DNA of 64,000 nucleotides, from assembly GCA_014905825.1 (NCBI GenBank), contig JACGCN010000023.1, positions 801,188 through 865,187 of the forward strand. Reading direction: 5' to 3'. Positions 48,296-59,353 of the stretch are shown piece after piece. The notes below the pieces were generated by a model. That model was not told where the DNA came from. It did not search any database and worked only from the letters and a program-made list of their open reading frames with translations. Both the position numbers and the translations under genes were made by a program. Each line of letters starts with the position of its first letter. Position 1 is the stretch's first letter. The DNA is from Lyophyllum atratum (lineage: Eukaryota > Basidiomycota > Agaricomycetes > Agaricales > Lyophyllaceae).

Positions 48296-49768
48296 ATGCC
48301 CCACCTTAACGTGAACAGCCCGAGCGGGAACATAAATTTCCACTACAACATCGCGACTCCCACGTCGCCTGCTAGCCCCAATATTGCCCCAAATTTACCC
48401 ACCATCCTCTTCGTTCACGGTGAATACTTTTCTCAGGAGGTTTTCGAAGGTGCGATCTATCCTATGTTCTACGCCTGTATTTACTAGACATTTTATTAGC
48501 CCAATTCTCCGATCCTCAACTTCGAACCCGCTTCAATCTCCTCGCCATCGATCAACGTGGTTTTGGTAGCACGGGTGGCTTCATACCAGAGACATATACG
48601 CCTATCCATGCCGCGCATGAGTTCTATCTGCTTCTTGCAAGTCCAAAGTTTACCCTGCAACTCAAATACTAACCACAAATCCCTAAATAGAAAGCGCTCG
48701 ACATCCGAAAGATCCATATTTATGCCGTTTCCATTGGCACTCACATTGCCCTTGAGCTTGCTATATCGCACCCTGACTTGATTGATTCATTGACGCTCTG
48801 TTCGACATTGCCCCCAAAGGAGGTGCGTCATCTTCTTCCACGATGATATCGATGAACATCGCATGCTCGCGTGGCATAGTTCGGGCTTGCAATTGACAGA
48901 CCCATATCTTTTCATATATTTGACAAATCGATGCTCACATCCTTGTCATCACCAGCCCGAAGAAACGAAAGGAGGCCGCGTGGAGGTTTACGACTTCTGG
49001 AAAGACTCCTCCGCTCAAGACGGTTCTATTGAAGATTTTGACCCAGAGCTCATGTCGACCCTGATTCGCGGTGCTCAGCAGTTGATGTACAGCGGACATT
49101 CGACCCCGTTATCCGAAGCGTACGTAGGGGTTCCACCTTACAGATATTGCAGCGTGTCTGACTTGTATTTCTGTCCAACTCACAAAATAGCATAACGATG
49201 TCTGCCAAGACGCACGCCTCGAAAAACTGGGCTGGGACACCCGCGGCGTTGGTGTCAACACGTACGTTAAGCATAGACTGGTTTGTCCAGAGGAGGGTGT
49301 TCGATGTTGAGACTCTTTCCAAAGTAACGGTCATCCTTTTCTTGATTTTGAAACTGGTTTCACACAAATATCGATATTCAGATCGGATGTCCTATTACTA
49401 TCATCCATTGCGAAGACGACATCGTGTATCCCTAAGACATGCTCAAGAATTCGAGGCGCAACTAATCGAAGCAGGAAATGCACGGGTGACGCTTTGTCAA
49501 GTACCTGGGCCGCGTTTTGCAAACGTGATATATCCGGACGTGTACGTCTGGCACATCTCACGGTGATCATATGGTAGTCTCACCATGCACATAACTTTGC
49601 AGGCTCAACCCCATTATCCGTAGCCAAGTTCTTTTAATCACTGATCCCAATGGCCCTTCGGAAATGTCCGATCTAGAGAAGACTCAGGCATCGCCTTTCA
49701 TTACACCCTTCAGGGAGCTTCTGGCTCAACACGGATACCATTCTGACTCTGATGAGGATTCGGAGTAA
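48296..49768 (+). CDS. Alpha/beta-hydrolase-fold protein, paralogue 1 (one apparent frameshift)
   Basis: ATG 48296 (MPHLNVNSPSGNINFHYNIA) to TAA 49766-49768. LPTILFVHGEYFSQEVFE holds the oxyanion HG motif; then FNLLAIDQRGFGSTGG. One intron has a GC donor (GCAAGT at 48637). The nucleophile elbow reads YAVSIGTHIALELA, Ser present but first Gly replaced by Ala. The cap region includes GRVEVYDFW and LIRGAQQLMYSG. The acid strand is CPITIIHCEDDIVYP. Immediately after it the frame breaks: a C-run at about 49430-49432 seems one base short, and the expected LRHAQEFEAQL continues in another frame. The usual catalytic-His position reads VPGPRFANV, Arg instead of His. The tail is acidic (SDSDEDSE). It pairs with the inverted paralogue at 53562-55151 around GPI3. 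Activity doubtful. Confidence 0.8.
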
Positions 49769-50103
49769 TTTTTTCTAAATTTTAGGCAATATTTGAATGT
49801 ACGGGTACATATATGCGAGCATCATGCGTTTATGCCAACTTGAAGGACTTCATCATGATGGTCCGATGGGACTATTCGATTATCGTTTGTACGTGTTGAG
49901 AAGTGAAGTCAACAGCACCCAAGTCCAGACTTCCAACCCATTTTGGGATCAAGTACTCACAATCCATCCTCCACGGTGCCCCTGCTGCGTCGCGACCGCT
50001 TGAGGTAGTCTAAGGGATAGCATTCACTTCTGTATTCAGTAGTATTCCTTGGGATATGAATCCTGGCGCTTGAACAACTACCGACCGTGCCCCGTCCGAC
50101 CAC
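49769..50103. other. Intergenic between hydrolase 1 and GPI3
   Basis: 335 bp; holds a 3' UTR and the GPI3 promoter. Nothing else recognised. Confidence 0.5.
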
Positions 50104-52006
50104 ATGTCAGAAACCATGAATCCAATATCTATCGCGTGAGTGTTCTTTTGGTGATTCGCGACTGCTAAATAGACCTGATGCACTGCAGTATGATATCTGA
50201 TTTCTTCCATCCCAACGTTGGAGGCGTGGAGAATCATATCTATATGCTGAGTGCCACGCTAATCGCGAAAGGTCACAAAGTATGTCTTATTGGCATGTTT
50301 TCTTGAATAACCACCTGAAGCCTTGTCTGTAAGGTGATTGTTATAACCCACAGTCATGCACCAGACCGTGTCGGGGTACGCTGGCTATTGCCTTCCCTCA
50401 AGGTATACTACATCCCTTTCCTTCCCATCGCGTCCTCCGCAACTCTCCCGAACTTCCTCACCTCACTGCCGTACCTCCGAACGATTCTGTTGCGGGAGCA
50501 CATACACCTGATCCACGCCCATGCCAGCCTCTCTTCCATTGGTCACGAAGGAATCTTACATTCACACCTAATGGGCATCCGCACGGTCTTCACGGACCAT
50601 AGTCTATTCGGATTCGAGGACGCTGCGAGTATCCTAACCAACAAGCTTCTTGCTGGCACACTTAGAAATGTGGACGCAGTCATCTGTGTTTCCCATACGG
50701 GGTACGCGTCATCACCTTCTAGTTATCGATATGGACTCAATGCATTGCGTGAAGACGCGAGAATACAGTGCTTCGTGGTGAACTCTTTGAAAGAGATCCT
50801 AAATCCCCTTCCAAGATGATCGTCCGCGAAGATGTCTACGTTATACCCAATGCTCTCGTGGCCGATCAATTCAAGCCTGGGCCCCCAAAGTCTACCGACA
50901 TCAGTGAGTTCTCTGCGATCCGGACGCTTCACATCGTTCTCACTAGGTTTCAGTCACGATTGTCGTCCTTTCTCGCCTTGCATACCGCAAAGGCATCGAT
51001 CTTCTCGTTGCCACGGCGCCTAGAATATGTGCAGCGTTCCCAAACGTTAGGTTCCTAATCGGTTTGTCATCTCCTCCCAACCAAGATAAAGCCTTACTGA
51101 AACTGATCATGTCTAGGTGGAGATGGGCCAAAGCTCATCGACCTCCTACAGATGAGGGAGAAGCACCTTCTCCAGGACCGAATTGAGCTCCTAGGTTCCG
51201 TTCGCCACAGTGACGTCCAGTCTGTAAGTGTCGCTTATGGACTTTTTTCAGACTCATATCAACTCTGCATCAGGTGCTCCACCAAGGCGCCATATTTATG
51301 AACACCTCCCTCACGGAATCATTCGGCATCGCCATCCTCGAAGCTGCGTGTGCAGGCCTTTACGTCGTCTCCACACGCGTCGGAGGCGTACCCGAGATCC
51401 TCCCTAATGATATGATCAGCTTCGCTGAACCCGACGAAGACGGTACGCGTTTGCAAAGTTACACAACTTCTGATCATCATCTAACTGCCAGCTTCGCGCA
51501 TCCTCAGATGTCGTCCGAGCAATGTCCGAGGCAATCCACATCGTTGGCGCAGGAAAGCATGACCCGCAGAAAGCGCATGAGCGTGTCAAGACTTTTTACA
51601 ATTGGGAGGATGTTACTACACGGACGGAGAAGGTATATGATGCGGTCATGAAATCTCCGCAGATGGAACTGTGGGAACGTATGCAACGGTGAGCATTAGA
51701 CCAGTTTCCTTCTTTGCTCCTTTGGCGAGCTGTATGCTTTTGGTAGGACGATGCAGCTTGGTCCCTTTGCAGGACCCATTTATACGATCATCCTGATTGT
51801 GGATTGTATCTTCTTCCTGTTCCTTGAGTGGTGGATGCCACGTGAGGATCTGGACTTTGTCAATGTCCATTGGGACCCCAAGAAGTTTTCACAGGTATGA
51901 CTTTTTTCGTTTTGCGGTATCGGATCTTGCATCATGCGTTTCTACCTGCTAGCTTGCCGAGAAGAAGAGGCTGAAGACCGCCCAGTCCAAGACAAGTACC
52001 GGCTGA
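50104..52006 (+). CDS. GPI3: GPI3/PIG-A, catalytic subunit of GPI N-acetylglucosaminyltransferase
   Basis: Begins at ATG 50104 ([11 protein letters not shown]), joined over an intron to [20 protein letters not shown], the near-invariant PIG-A opening. Then [59 protein letters not shown] and [11 protein letters not shown]. Next [60 protein letters not shown], and [19 protein letters not shown] with the GT4 family Glu-x7-Glu motif. The C-terminal membrane span ([18 protein letters not shown]) ends in a basic cytosolic or lumenal tail [13 protein letters not shown] before TGA 52004-52006. It transfers GlcNAc from UDP-GlcNAc to phosphatidylinositol on the cytosolic ER face, the first GPI-anchor step. 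Intact; about 480 aa. Confidence 0.96.
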
Positions 52007-53561
52007 TATTCAAACCAAGCCTCATGTCCAGCTTCCGGATGATTAGATGCCGGATTCTAGGCTGGGGAAACGAGGCATTTCAGGTGTTCCGCTCGGAGAC
52101 CCGGCATGCACATAACAGTGCAGGCTGCGATATCTCATGCCCAAGTTCCGGCCAAAGCCACAAATCATGACATCACGCTCACGGGATGTAGGGTAAAACC
52201 TCCGCTTTCAATTTACCAGGGAGGAATGAGAAATCTAGGGGAAAGAGACCGTTATTTGAGAAGAGGAATTCGCAATTCGTCTTCTCTCCCTGCCAAGGCT
52301 TTTCATGGTTGAAATCGCGAAATCGACGCTACGTCGTTTTTCGGGAGTCAATCTTTTATGGGGTTTTCTCAGCCATACGCCCGTACGCGACACGCCCTAT
52401 CCGAAAGGTTTACGTGACATATTTTGCGACAGTCTTTAGCATCATCTCTCCCTCTGTTGTATGCCTGATCGGCCCCTTCCATTCTGAAATTAACATTCCC
52501 CATCAGCCTCTGCCTGGTTGTCCAGGACGTTTGCGAAGGTCCACCCGAAGCTTCTTTTACTTTTCGCCGTCCTCGCTACTGTGAGCCTAGAATTGGAGCT
52601 GATAGATCGGCTGCTACCACCCGGGAACAACTTCTCGAGTACAACCGGTACACCTACTCTGTCCCAGAACCGAATAACATCGACCCGCCAGACATCCAAG
52701 CTTATCACTCGGCCTAGCGCAACCTCACTGTTTCAAGGACCAGACGCGCAAAACCCCGAGCATCGTCTACCCGCGCATACATGCTCCAATCTAACAATTA
52801 CACTTGTTCTTAACAGCAGCATGGCGCAGCTGGAAGCGCGCGGGGCCCATATGTACCGCTCTAGGTTATTTGAACCCCGAGGTCACTTGATCGAAACAAG
52901 TTGCTGCTATATGTGATCCTGATTTATCTTTTTGACTTGCTTTCTCATCACAGCGCCTTCGACTCTGAGACTTGAGTCTTGAGAGACGTACCATCGACGC
53001 TTTTCTTAACTTGCAATGGCTTTGCCTCTAGAGGTACTCGAGCTCTCTCCGACATCGCTCGCGACCCATTGAGTTAACATGAACATGCAAGGCGTCGGGA
53101 TATGAGAGGATAATATGAGCTTAGGACGAGCAATATAAACAGCTCAGTCATGTATGAAATGACTCTACTTAGCCGCTACCCGTGCGTAGAAGTGTTGTTT
53201 AAGTCATGGGCATTAGACTTAGGCTTCCTGTCATCGAGCCAATGCTATTTCAAGACAGTAGGCATTCCTCATATACTCGTAGATGGTACGAGCAAATTGC
53301 CGTGGTAGGTATCATTCTTCGCAGGGTAGGCCAAAGCAGGGCGAGGTGTTTCTATAATTATAAATACTAAAAATACATACGCAGCATCGGCAGTGACTCA
53401 AGCACCGCGCCTAACGAGAGTCACTGGGCATGCGTAGCCGATATATGAATAGATAGTCATAGAGGAGAGTGATATACAAGTCCAATGTGGGGTAGGTGGG
53501 AAATAGACAGGTCTGGCATGGTATGTCTATGGATGAGCCAGTCAATTGCAGGGGTGCACGA
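52007..53561. other. Gene-poor interval, 1.6 kb
   Basis: Convergent region between GPI3 and hydrolase 2. A frame at 52518-52916 begins with a signal-anchor-like stretch, but lacks an ATG at its start and has no family match. Nothing supported. Confidence 0.45.
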
Positions 53562-55151
53562 TCAGCAATCGGAGTCGGATTCGCCGTCGTGTGGATCGTA
53601 TCCATATTTAGCGAGTCTCGACGTAAACGGCGTGGGCATCTTCAAGCAGTCGATGTGTTCGTCCTGGTGTCGTTCGCGCTCCGGCGGATAGCGGGGCACG
53701 CTACTGCTACCGTTACCGTTCCCAGTGCCATTCCCCACGGAGAGAACGTGGTCGAGAAGTATCGCGTTGATTCTGGAAGAAAGCGCAAGGCAAGGATCAT
53801 GGATCATCAGTGACTGTTGGTACCTATCCGAGCGGCGAAGAAGCTGGTTTATGTCAACTCACGCTTGTGGATTCACGACGTTCCCATAGTGGGGCCCAGA
53901 CACTTCACACAGCCTAACATCCGCGATACCGGCGTCCCGCAGCTGCTCCTCCAGTTCCTCCGCGTACCGCAGGGGGTACGCAACATCGTCCTCGCAGTGT
54001 ATAAGCTGTATTGGGCAGTTGATCTGATTATGTCCATAATCACAAGGAAGGGAGACGGGGATCAGTTTCTGAAGAAGCGTGTCATCGGGGGAAGAAGCGC
54101 ACCTTGGCAAGGGCCTCGCGAGACTGTGGTCTCCGGGTAAGGAACCACCCGACGGACGCGTGGTAGGATAGTTTTAGCTTGGCGGGGGAGCCAGCCCGGT
54201 TCATTATTGCGTGCTGGAGGCCGCTGTTGGACATACTAGATGGATGGAACGCGTAATCATCAATGAACAGCGAAGAAATTACGCCAGGAGCCCTACGCAC
54301 GCCACAGTCAAACGGTTGCTCTCGTTGTTGAAGCATAACTGTTGCGCGCCGTGTAATAAATCATTCAGCACGTTGTGGTCCGTATCGATGGACGGGCCGG
54401 TACCGTCGTGGTTGAAAGCCTCCACCCACAAATGATACACCTCAAGCCGCCCGGCCGCGATGTCTTCTGGCTGAGGAAGCACCATAATGATAGTCAGCAT
54501 CGGAAAATTGCTCATCCGAAGCCACCTGAAACGGGCGTGCAAGATGTAAGTAGGGCCGTTCTTACCTCGGTCGCAGGAAGCGGCGAGCAAAGCGTGAGGG
54601 AGAGCACGAGATCAGGGTGGTTCGCCGCGAGTTCCAAGCCGACACAACACCCGATCGCAAGGCCGAATATGTGTATGGGAGGGAGATTGAGTGCTTTCTG
54701 GAAACACACAAAAGAAACGAAGAATCGTGAGTGCTCAGCGGAATGGACAGAAGGTGGGCGTCGGGACGGATAAGGTAGCCGGGTACTCACGAGGAATCGG
54801 TGAATATCGTCAGCGGAATCAGCGGGGCCGTATTCCTGCTGGGTGATGGTGCCCTTCGTAAGGCCGTATCCTCTCATGTCGACTCCAATAAGGTTGAACT
54901 GCGTTCTTAGCCTGGGGTCGCAGAACTGCACTGCGTGGACGGACGGGCGCAGTCAGCTAAGAGTGTCATGTCTTAGGGAATTGGGAGGGAGACTTACTCT
55001 CGAAGATTTCCTGGCCTGCATATCCTGAGTGTAGGAAGAGTATACATGGTAAATGAGCATCGATAGTAGAGCTGGAATGATTGGTAGGCGTTGCTATGCA
55101 GTAGTGCAGCTCGACGGCGCCCGTAGGTGAGTTTATCTGAACGTGCGGCAT
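53562..55151 (-). CDS. Alpha/beta-hydrolase-fold protein, paralogue 2 (nucleophile Ser replaced)
   Basis: ATG 55151 (MPHVQINSPTGAVELHYCIA) to TGA 53562-53564, introns at the same places as paralogue 1. Segments: LPCILFLHSGYAGQEIFE (oxyanion region), FCDPRLRTQFNLIGVDMRG, then KALNLPPIHIFGLAIGCCVG, where the GxSxG elbow reads GLAIG, with Ala in the nucleophile position. LELAANHPDLVLSLTLCSPL follows, then the cap DIAAGRLEVYHLW and LLHGAQQLCFNN. The acid strand is IQLIHCEDDVAYPLRYAEEL. The His position is retained in VSGPHYGNVVNP. The C-terminal tail has a Gly/Asn run and ends YDPHDGESDSDC. All joins are in frame, so it encodes a complete protein. Without the Ser, hydrolysis is unlikely, so it may be a pseudo-enzyme or ligand-binding form. 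Confidence 0.85.
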
Positions 55152-56105
55152 AACGACAATACGTAGCAGTGGGGGTGGTAGTGGTGGTGGTGGTGGTACG
55201 GGCGTAACAGCAGCAAAGCACCTGCCAATGGCAGAAGAAGTGGATAAAGCTCAATTGGGTGAGAAGACGCTCAGATCGAAACGTCTTCGCTGCTTTTACG
55301 GGCCGCGACAGGTCCGAATCTAGGTCTGGGCGAGTCAATTCCGCCCGGGGACGTGTGTACACCTTTGTTCGTTGTTGATCAGGACCCACCCAGCCGCTGT
55401 ACCAGGGTACTCGGGACCGCAACAATGATTGATAGGTCGCATTCCTGGACTCACTATTTCTGTGCAGGGTATTGGATGGCTTCGGCGTACCGCCCATGGG
55501 TGCAATGCATCCGAGTCATCATAGGCTGAAACGCCTTTTGGATAGCGGTTCTCGAGGAGGCGATCATGATCACGCCGGGTGGACACCCCATAATGCGCCG
55601 GAGTGGTAGGCGCCCGCTCGCCGTTTGGACATCGGTAGACAAGGAGGCGGCCGTAGCAGTCGCGAGTGGTGTCGTACGAGTCTGATCATCATAGGTAATC
55701 ATCATCAGGGGATATGTCTATCTGGGGAGGTGTTAATGAATGGCATCCTCCGACACAAGCATGAGGAAGAGGGACCAAGGCACACATTTCTAGAAGAAGG
55801 AAGGAGGATCAGCACATGGATTGAAAAGAATGTATAACGACGTAGGTGGCTGTGGGCGCCTGCGTGGCCCGTAACTTTAACTGCAGCGGCGCGGTGGCAG
55901 GATAAGAGCTTATCACGTGGTGGCATTGGCAGCGAATTCTATCCGATTCGCGTAACCTCATCTACTACAAGCAACTGATCGCAGTACATACTACATACTT
56001 TGGGAATGTGGTAAGGTATAACAAACAAGAATAACAGAAAAATAAATCAAGGGATCAGAGCGCGCGCACGTATAACAAACCAATATCCAAGCCATCACCC
56101 AGTAA
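55152..56105. other. Intergenic, 0.95 kb, with a GGT microsatellite
   Basis: Holds the hydrolase 2 promoter and SRE1 3' region. A GGT/GGTA microsatellite runs from about 55168 to 55198. No supported gene; the short plus frame at 55625-55837 has no motif. Confidence 0.5.
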
Positions 56106-59036
56106 TCAATCCAACCCAACACTCCTCCTCTCCAGCTCAACAACCATATCCACCGCCCTATCCCTCGCATCCTCCAACACCGCCTCCTCCTCAAACACCC
56201 TACTCCCCAGCGCCCTCCTCAACATCCCCGCATCCGCCTCCTTCCCCGGCGGGCTCATCAGCGCCGACGCACCATCCCCATTCCCATCCGCTCGGAACAC
56301 CCTACGGTGCAGCACGAGCGCCACCAACAACTCCCCCTCCGCACTCTCTTCTTCCCCAGCGTATTCGAGCCCGGCAGAGACAGAGACAGAGACCTTCCAC
56401 ACTTGCTCCAGCCTCCGCCCAAGCTCACCCACACCCCCGCCCAGCTCTTTCGCAGCTTCGATCGTCCGCTCCCGCTCGAGAGTCTCCCGCTCCTCCGCGC
56501 CCTTGTCCTGCACGTCCTCCTCGCCGTTCACGCTCCTGACGAATAGGACGCCGAGGTGGGAGCGTATGCGCTCGCGTATGAGGGAGGTAGCCAGGAGCTG
56601 CATCGGTGTAAGTGCCTTTTCCTCGTCGCTGAGAGGTGCGAGGCGTTCGAAGGCGGCGTCAAGCGTCATCTCCTCGAGAACCATGCGCTCGTATGTGTTT
56701 GCCCCGGTGAGACTCTGTGACCCCGCCCGAGATTTGGCAGAGGCCCAGACTGCGCGAGCCCTGGCTCTGACGAGACCCCCAAAGACGTGGATGCCACCAG
56801 CACCGTAGAGCGTTAACGCAGCTGTGGTAAGTTCCTGGACGCTCGTGGTGTGGGAGGAGGATATATGGTGGTATATCTGGATGCGCGACCACAACGATAC
56901 TTCGCTTGATGCTACAAGAGACGGCGTTATATCAGTCTGCGCCATGGGAAATGGGAGCAAGCTAGACGACATACCCGACAAAACACACTCCTCGCCCAAC
57001 CGGACCCAGTCGCTCTTCGTCCGTTTCTCCCTCCTGTTCCCGCGGGCAAAGTTGAGGACGGACCCACTGCGGAGGGACCTGCCGAGTGTGAAGCTGAAGC
57101 CGGCCCAGCTGGACACGAAGCTGAGGAGCACGACGACCGAGACGAGGAGATGGAACATCTGCATGTACTCGCTCACTCCCCACGTGGCTCCCCCCTCGAT
57201 CGTGGCTGCAGAGCCGTTCAAGACGGTCCCAGTATGGACGTGGGAAGCAGGTGGGGCGGACGATGTCAAAGGGGAGTTGAAGAACGAGAAGAGCGCGAAT
57301 GTCGCGAGGAGGTACTGCTGCGGGCCCTGGGCTTGCTCGTGCTCCATCTTCTGGTCCTGAACGGGGAACTGGGGGGGTACGACGGGAGCGATGACCTTCC
57401 TTGGGCGCCCACGCTTGCGTTTCTCCGGTACAACACCATCCGCCCCCTGCACAGGCTTCTTCTCCTTCTTCTCCTGCTTCGCAGGCGCCACACCAACAGC
57501 CGTCGTCTTCCCCCTCTTCCTCTTCCTCCCCCCCTCATCCTCATCCTCCTGTTCCTCCTCCGAGTCGTCCTCATCCCCTTCACCCTCCATCTCACCCTCC
57601 ACCTCATCCTTCTCCTCCCCCCCAAACATCTCCCTCCACTCCCTCTCCCACTCCCTCAGCAACGCCGGCCCACCCACGAGCCCCGCCACCAACGACTTCA
57701 ACCCCGCCTGCTCAGCCTTCAGCCTCCCCTCCCGCTTCTTCAGCACCCGGATATACTCCACCGCCTTCCCCAGCACATTCGCTTTACTGCACTTCCTTGC
57801 CACCTTTACGCCGTCCACGAACCCCCGCTCGTCAATGACGTCGACGACGCCGTTCGCACTGACGACGTCTCCGTTGAGGGGGTCGCCGGACACCAGCACC
57901 TTGTTCGGCGCGCGCTTCTTGCCGCCGCCCTCGCGGTCCTCCACGACACGCAGCGCGGGGACGGCCATGCGCAGGCTTTGTATGCGCGCATTGAGGTTCG
58001 TGCGATACCGCCGCTCGATCGTAGTGTGGCTCGTTTTCGGGCGTGCTGGGGCTTGGGCTTGGGCGGGGGCTGGCGCTGGCGCGGACATGGGGGGTGGGGA
58101 GGGTGTGGAAGGTGGGGGTGTTGAGGCGGCGGAGGAGACTGTGGAGACGGATTTGACGGATTGGGAGATGTGCCGGGGGAGGCGGGGGATAGGGAGTTTG
58201 GGTAGGGTGGTGGGGCTTGTGGCGAGAGCTGTATAGTAAAAGGTAGATTAGTCAAGTCTCTAGAAAAGAAATAGTAATGGTGTACCTGAGAGGAGTGCTT
58301 GTTGATTTTCGTGCGCCTGGAGTTGGGCATTCATGGGGAGGGCAAGCATAACGCCGGCGGATTGGCGGACCCGTTCCGCGAGCTGGGATGCTGCATCGGT
58401 AGGGAGCGTCACAGGGGTATCATCAGTGTTTGCATAGGTGGGGGGAAACTCGGGGCGTTTGGCGGTTACAGGGCTTGGTACCGTCGATTCGTGAGCGGGA
58501 GATAAGGAAGCGGACGATGAGGACGTTATGCTCAACCTACGGCCGCCCTGTGACGACTGGTGAGACGAGGTAGAGGGCGAGTTGGGCTGGAAGGTGAAAG
58601 GAAAATGGGCCGCAAGTAGGTCGTCGTTGTACGAGGGGGTATGGGGGCTGTACGAGTAATTTGTGTTGATGTTGTTGTATTTTATAGGGTTGAAATGGAG
58701 TGCGCTTGGCTCGATGGCAATTGCGTTGCCAAAGTCGACGTCCATGGAAAGGGAGGCCAGCTCGCTGAAGTCCATCATGTCAGAGTAGGGTTTAGCCTGG
58801 CCGCCGAAATCCTGGTCTGGCCAGAGAGACGAGAGCTGGGACCAGTCTGGTGGGCTGCCGCCTTCCTGCGAGGAATCTTCCATAGACGAATTTCCACTGT
58901 GGGATTGCGAAGTGTTGTGCAGGAGGAGATTTAGTGGATCGGAAGGGTCTAGGCCGAGGTCTGAGGACATGAGGCGTGGTGAGTAGGATGAGCGTGAGTC
59001 TGAGCTGGACGACGGGGACGGCGCTGAAAAGTCCAT
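56106..59036 (-). CDS. SRE1: Sterol regulatory element-binding protein (SREBP/Sre1 type)
   Basis: ATG 59036 (MDFSAPSPSSSSDSRSSY) with one intron at about 58230-58287, stop at 56106; about 960 aa. The N-terminus is an acidic/Ser-rich activation region (DPSDPLNLLLHN, DMMDFSELASLSMDVDF). The bHLH starts near residue 315: TSHTTIERRYRTNLNARIQS. The Tyr in ERRYR, replacing the usual bHLH Arg, is the SREBP hallmark. The HLH loop is about 45 residues longer than in animals. Helix 2 and zipper: KANVLGKAVEYIRVLKKREG. An acidic tract and an AT-hook-like KRKRGRPRK follow. Two hydrophobic spans (QYLLATFALFSFF; LLVSVVVLLSFVSSWAGF) precede a fungal regulatory C-terminus. It is an ER-held transcription factor released by cleavage under low sterol/oxygen. 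No SCAP gene is in the window. Confidence 0.93.
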
Positions 59037-59353
59037 CGTCGATGATGGTGGTCGCTGGTCAAGCTATATGGCGCCAGGGACTTTGGTGTGGTCTGACCTT
59101 GAGATCAGGCCATTTATTTTTGTCACGTGATCACTTTCCACTGCTCCAAGTCTTGGCTCCTCGTACGGTGCACAGCCAACCGCCGTATCCTCGATGGAAA
59201 GTGGAAAGAGAGTCTGTGAAATAAGGAATTTATGGCCTCATTTGCTCGTCGGTTCAGGGGGAGCTAACGAAGAGCATTCATTTATTACGTAATAATCAAT
59301 TTCGGGCCAAGCGGCAATGACGGTAACTTTCGAGCTCGTTCATTGACACGACC
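59037..59353. promoter_or_regulatory. Bidirectional SRE1 / desaturase promoter with CACGTG box
   Basis: 317 bp between divergent ATGs. It contains GTCACGTGATCAC at 59122-59134, i.e. an E-box CACGTG (59124-59129) fused to an ATCAC-like half-site on the other strand. SREBP-class bHLH proteins bind both E-box and ATCAC-type SRE sequences, so autoregulation and coupling to the desaturase are plausible, though unproven. Confidence 0.5.

Noticed and set aside
52518..52916. Signal-anchor-like open frame after GPI3
   Set aside because: The frame begins at TTG rather than ATG and the downstream part has no conserved pattern.
57150..58236. Plus-strand open frames of up to 324 codons across SRE1
   Set aside because: Low-complexity Ser/Pro/Leu-rich shadow frames of the SREBP exon; the minus frame has the Tyr-bHLH and two membrane spans.
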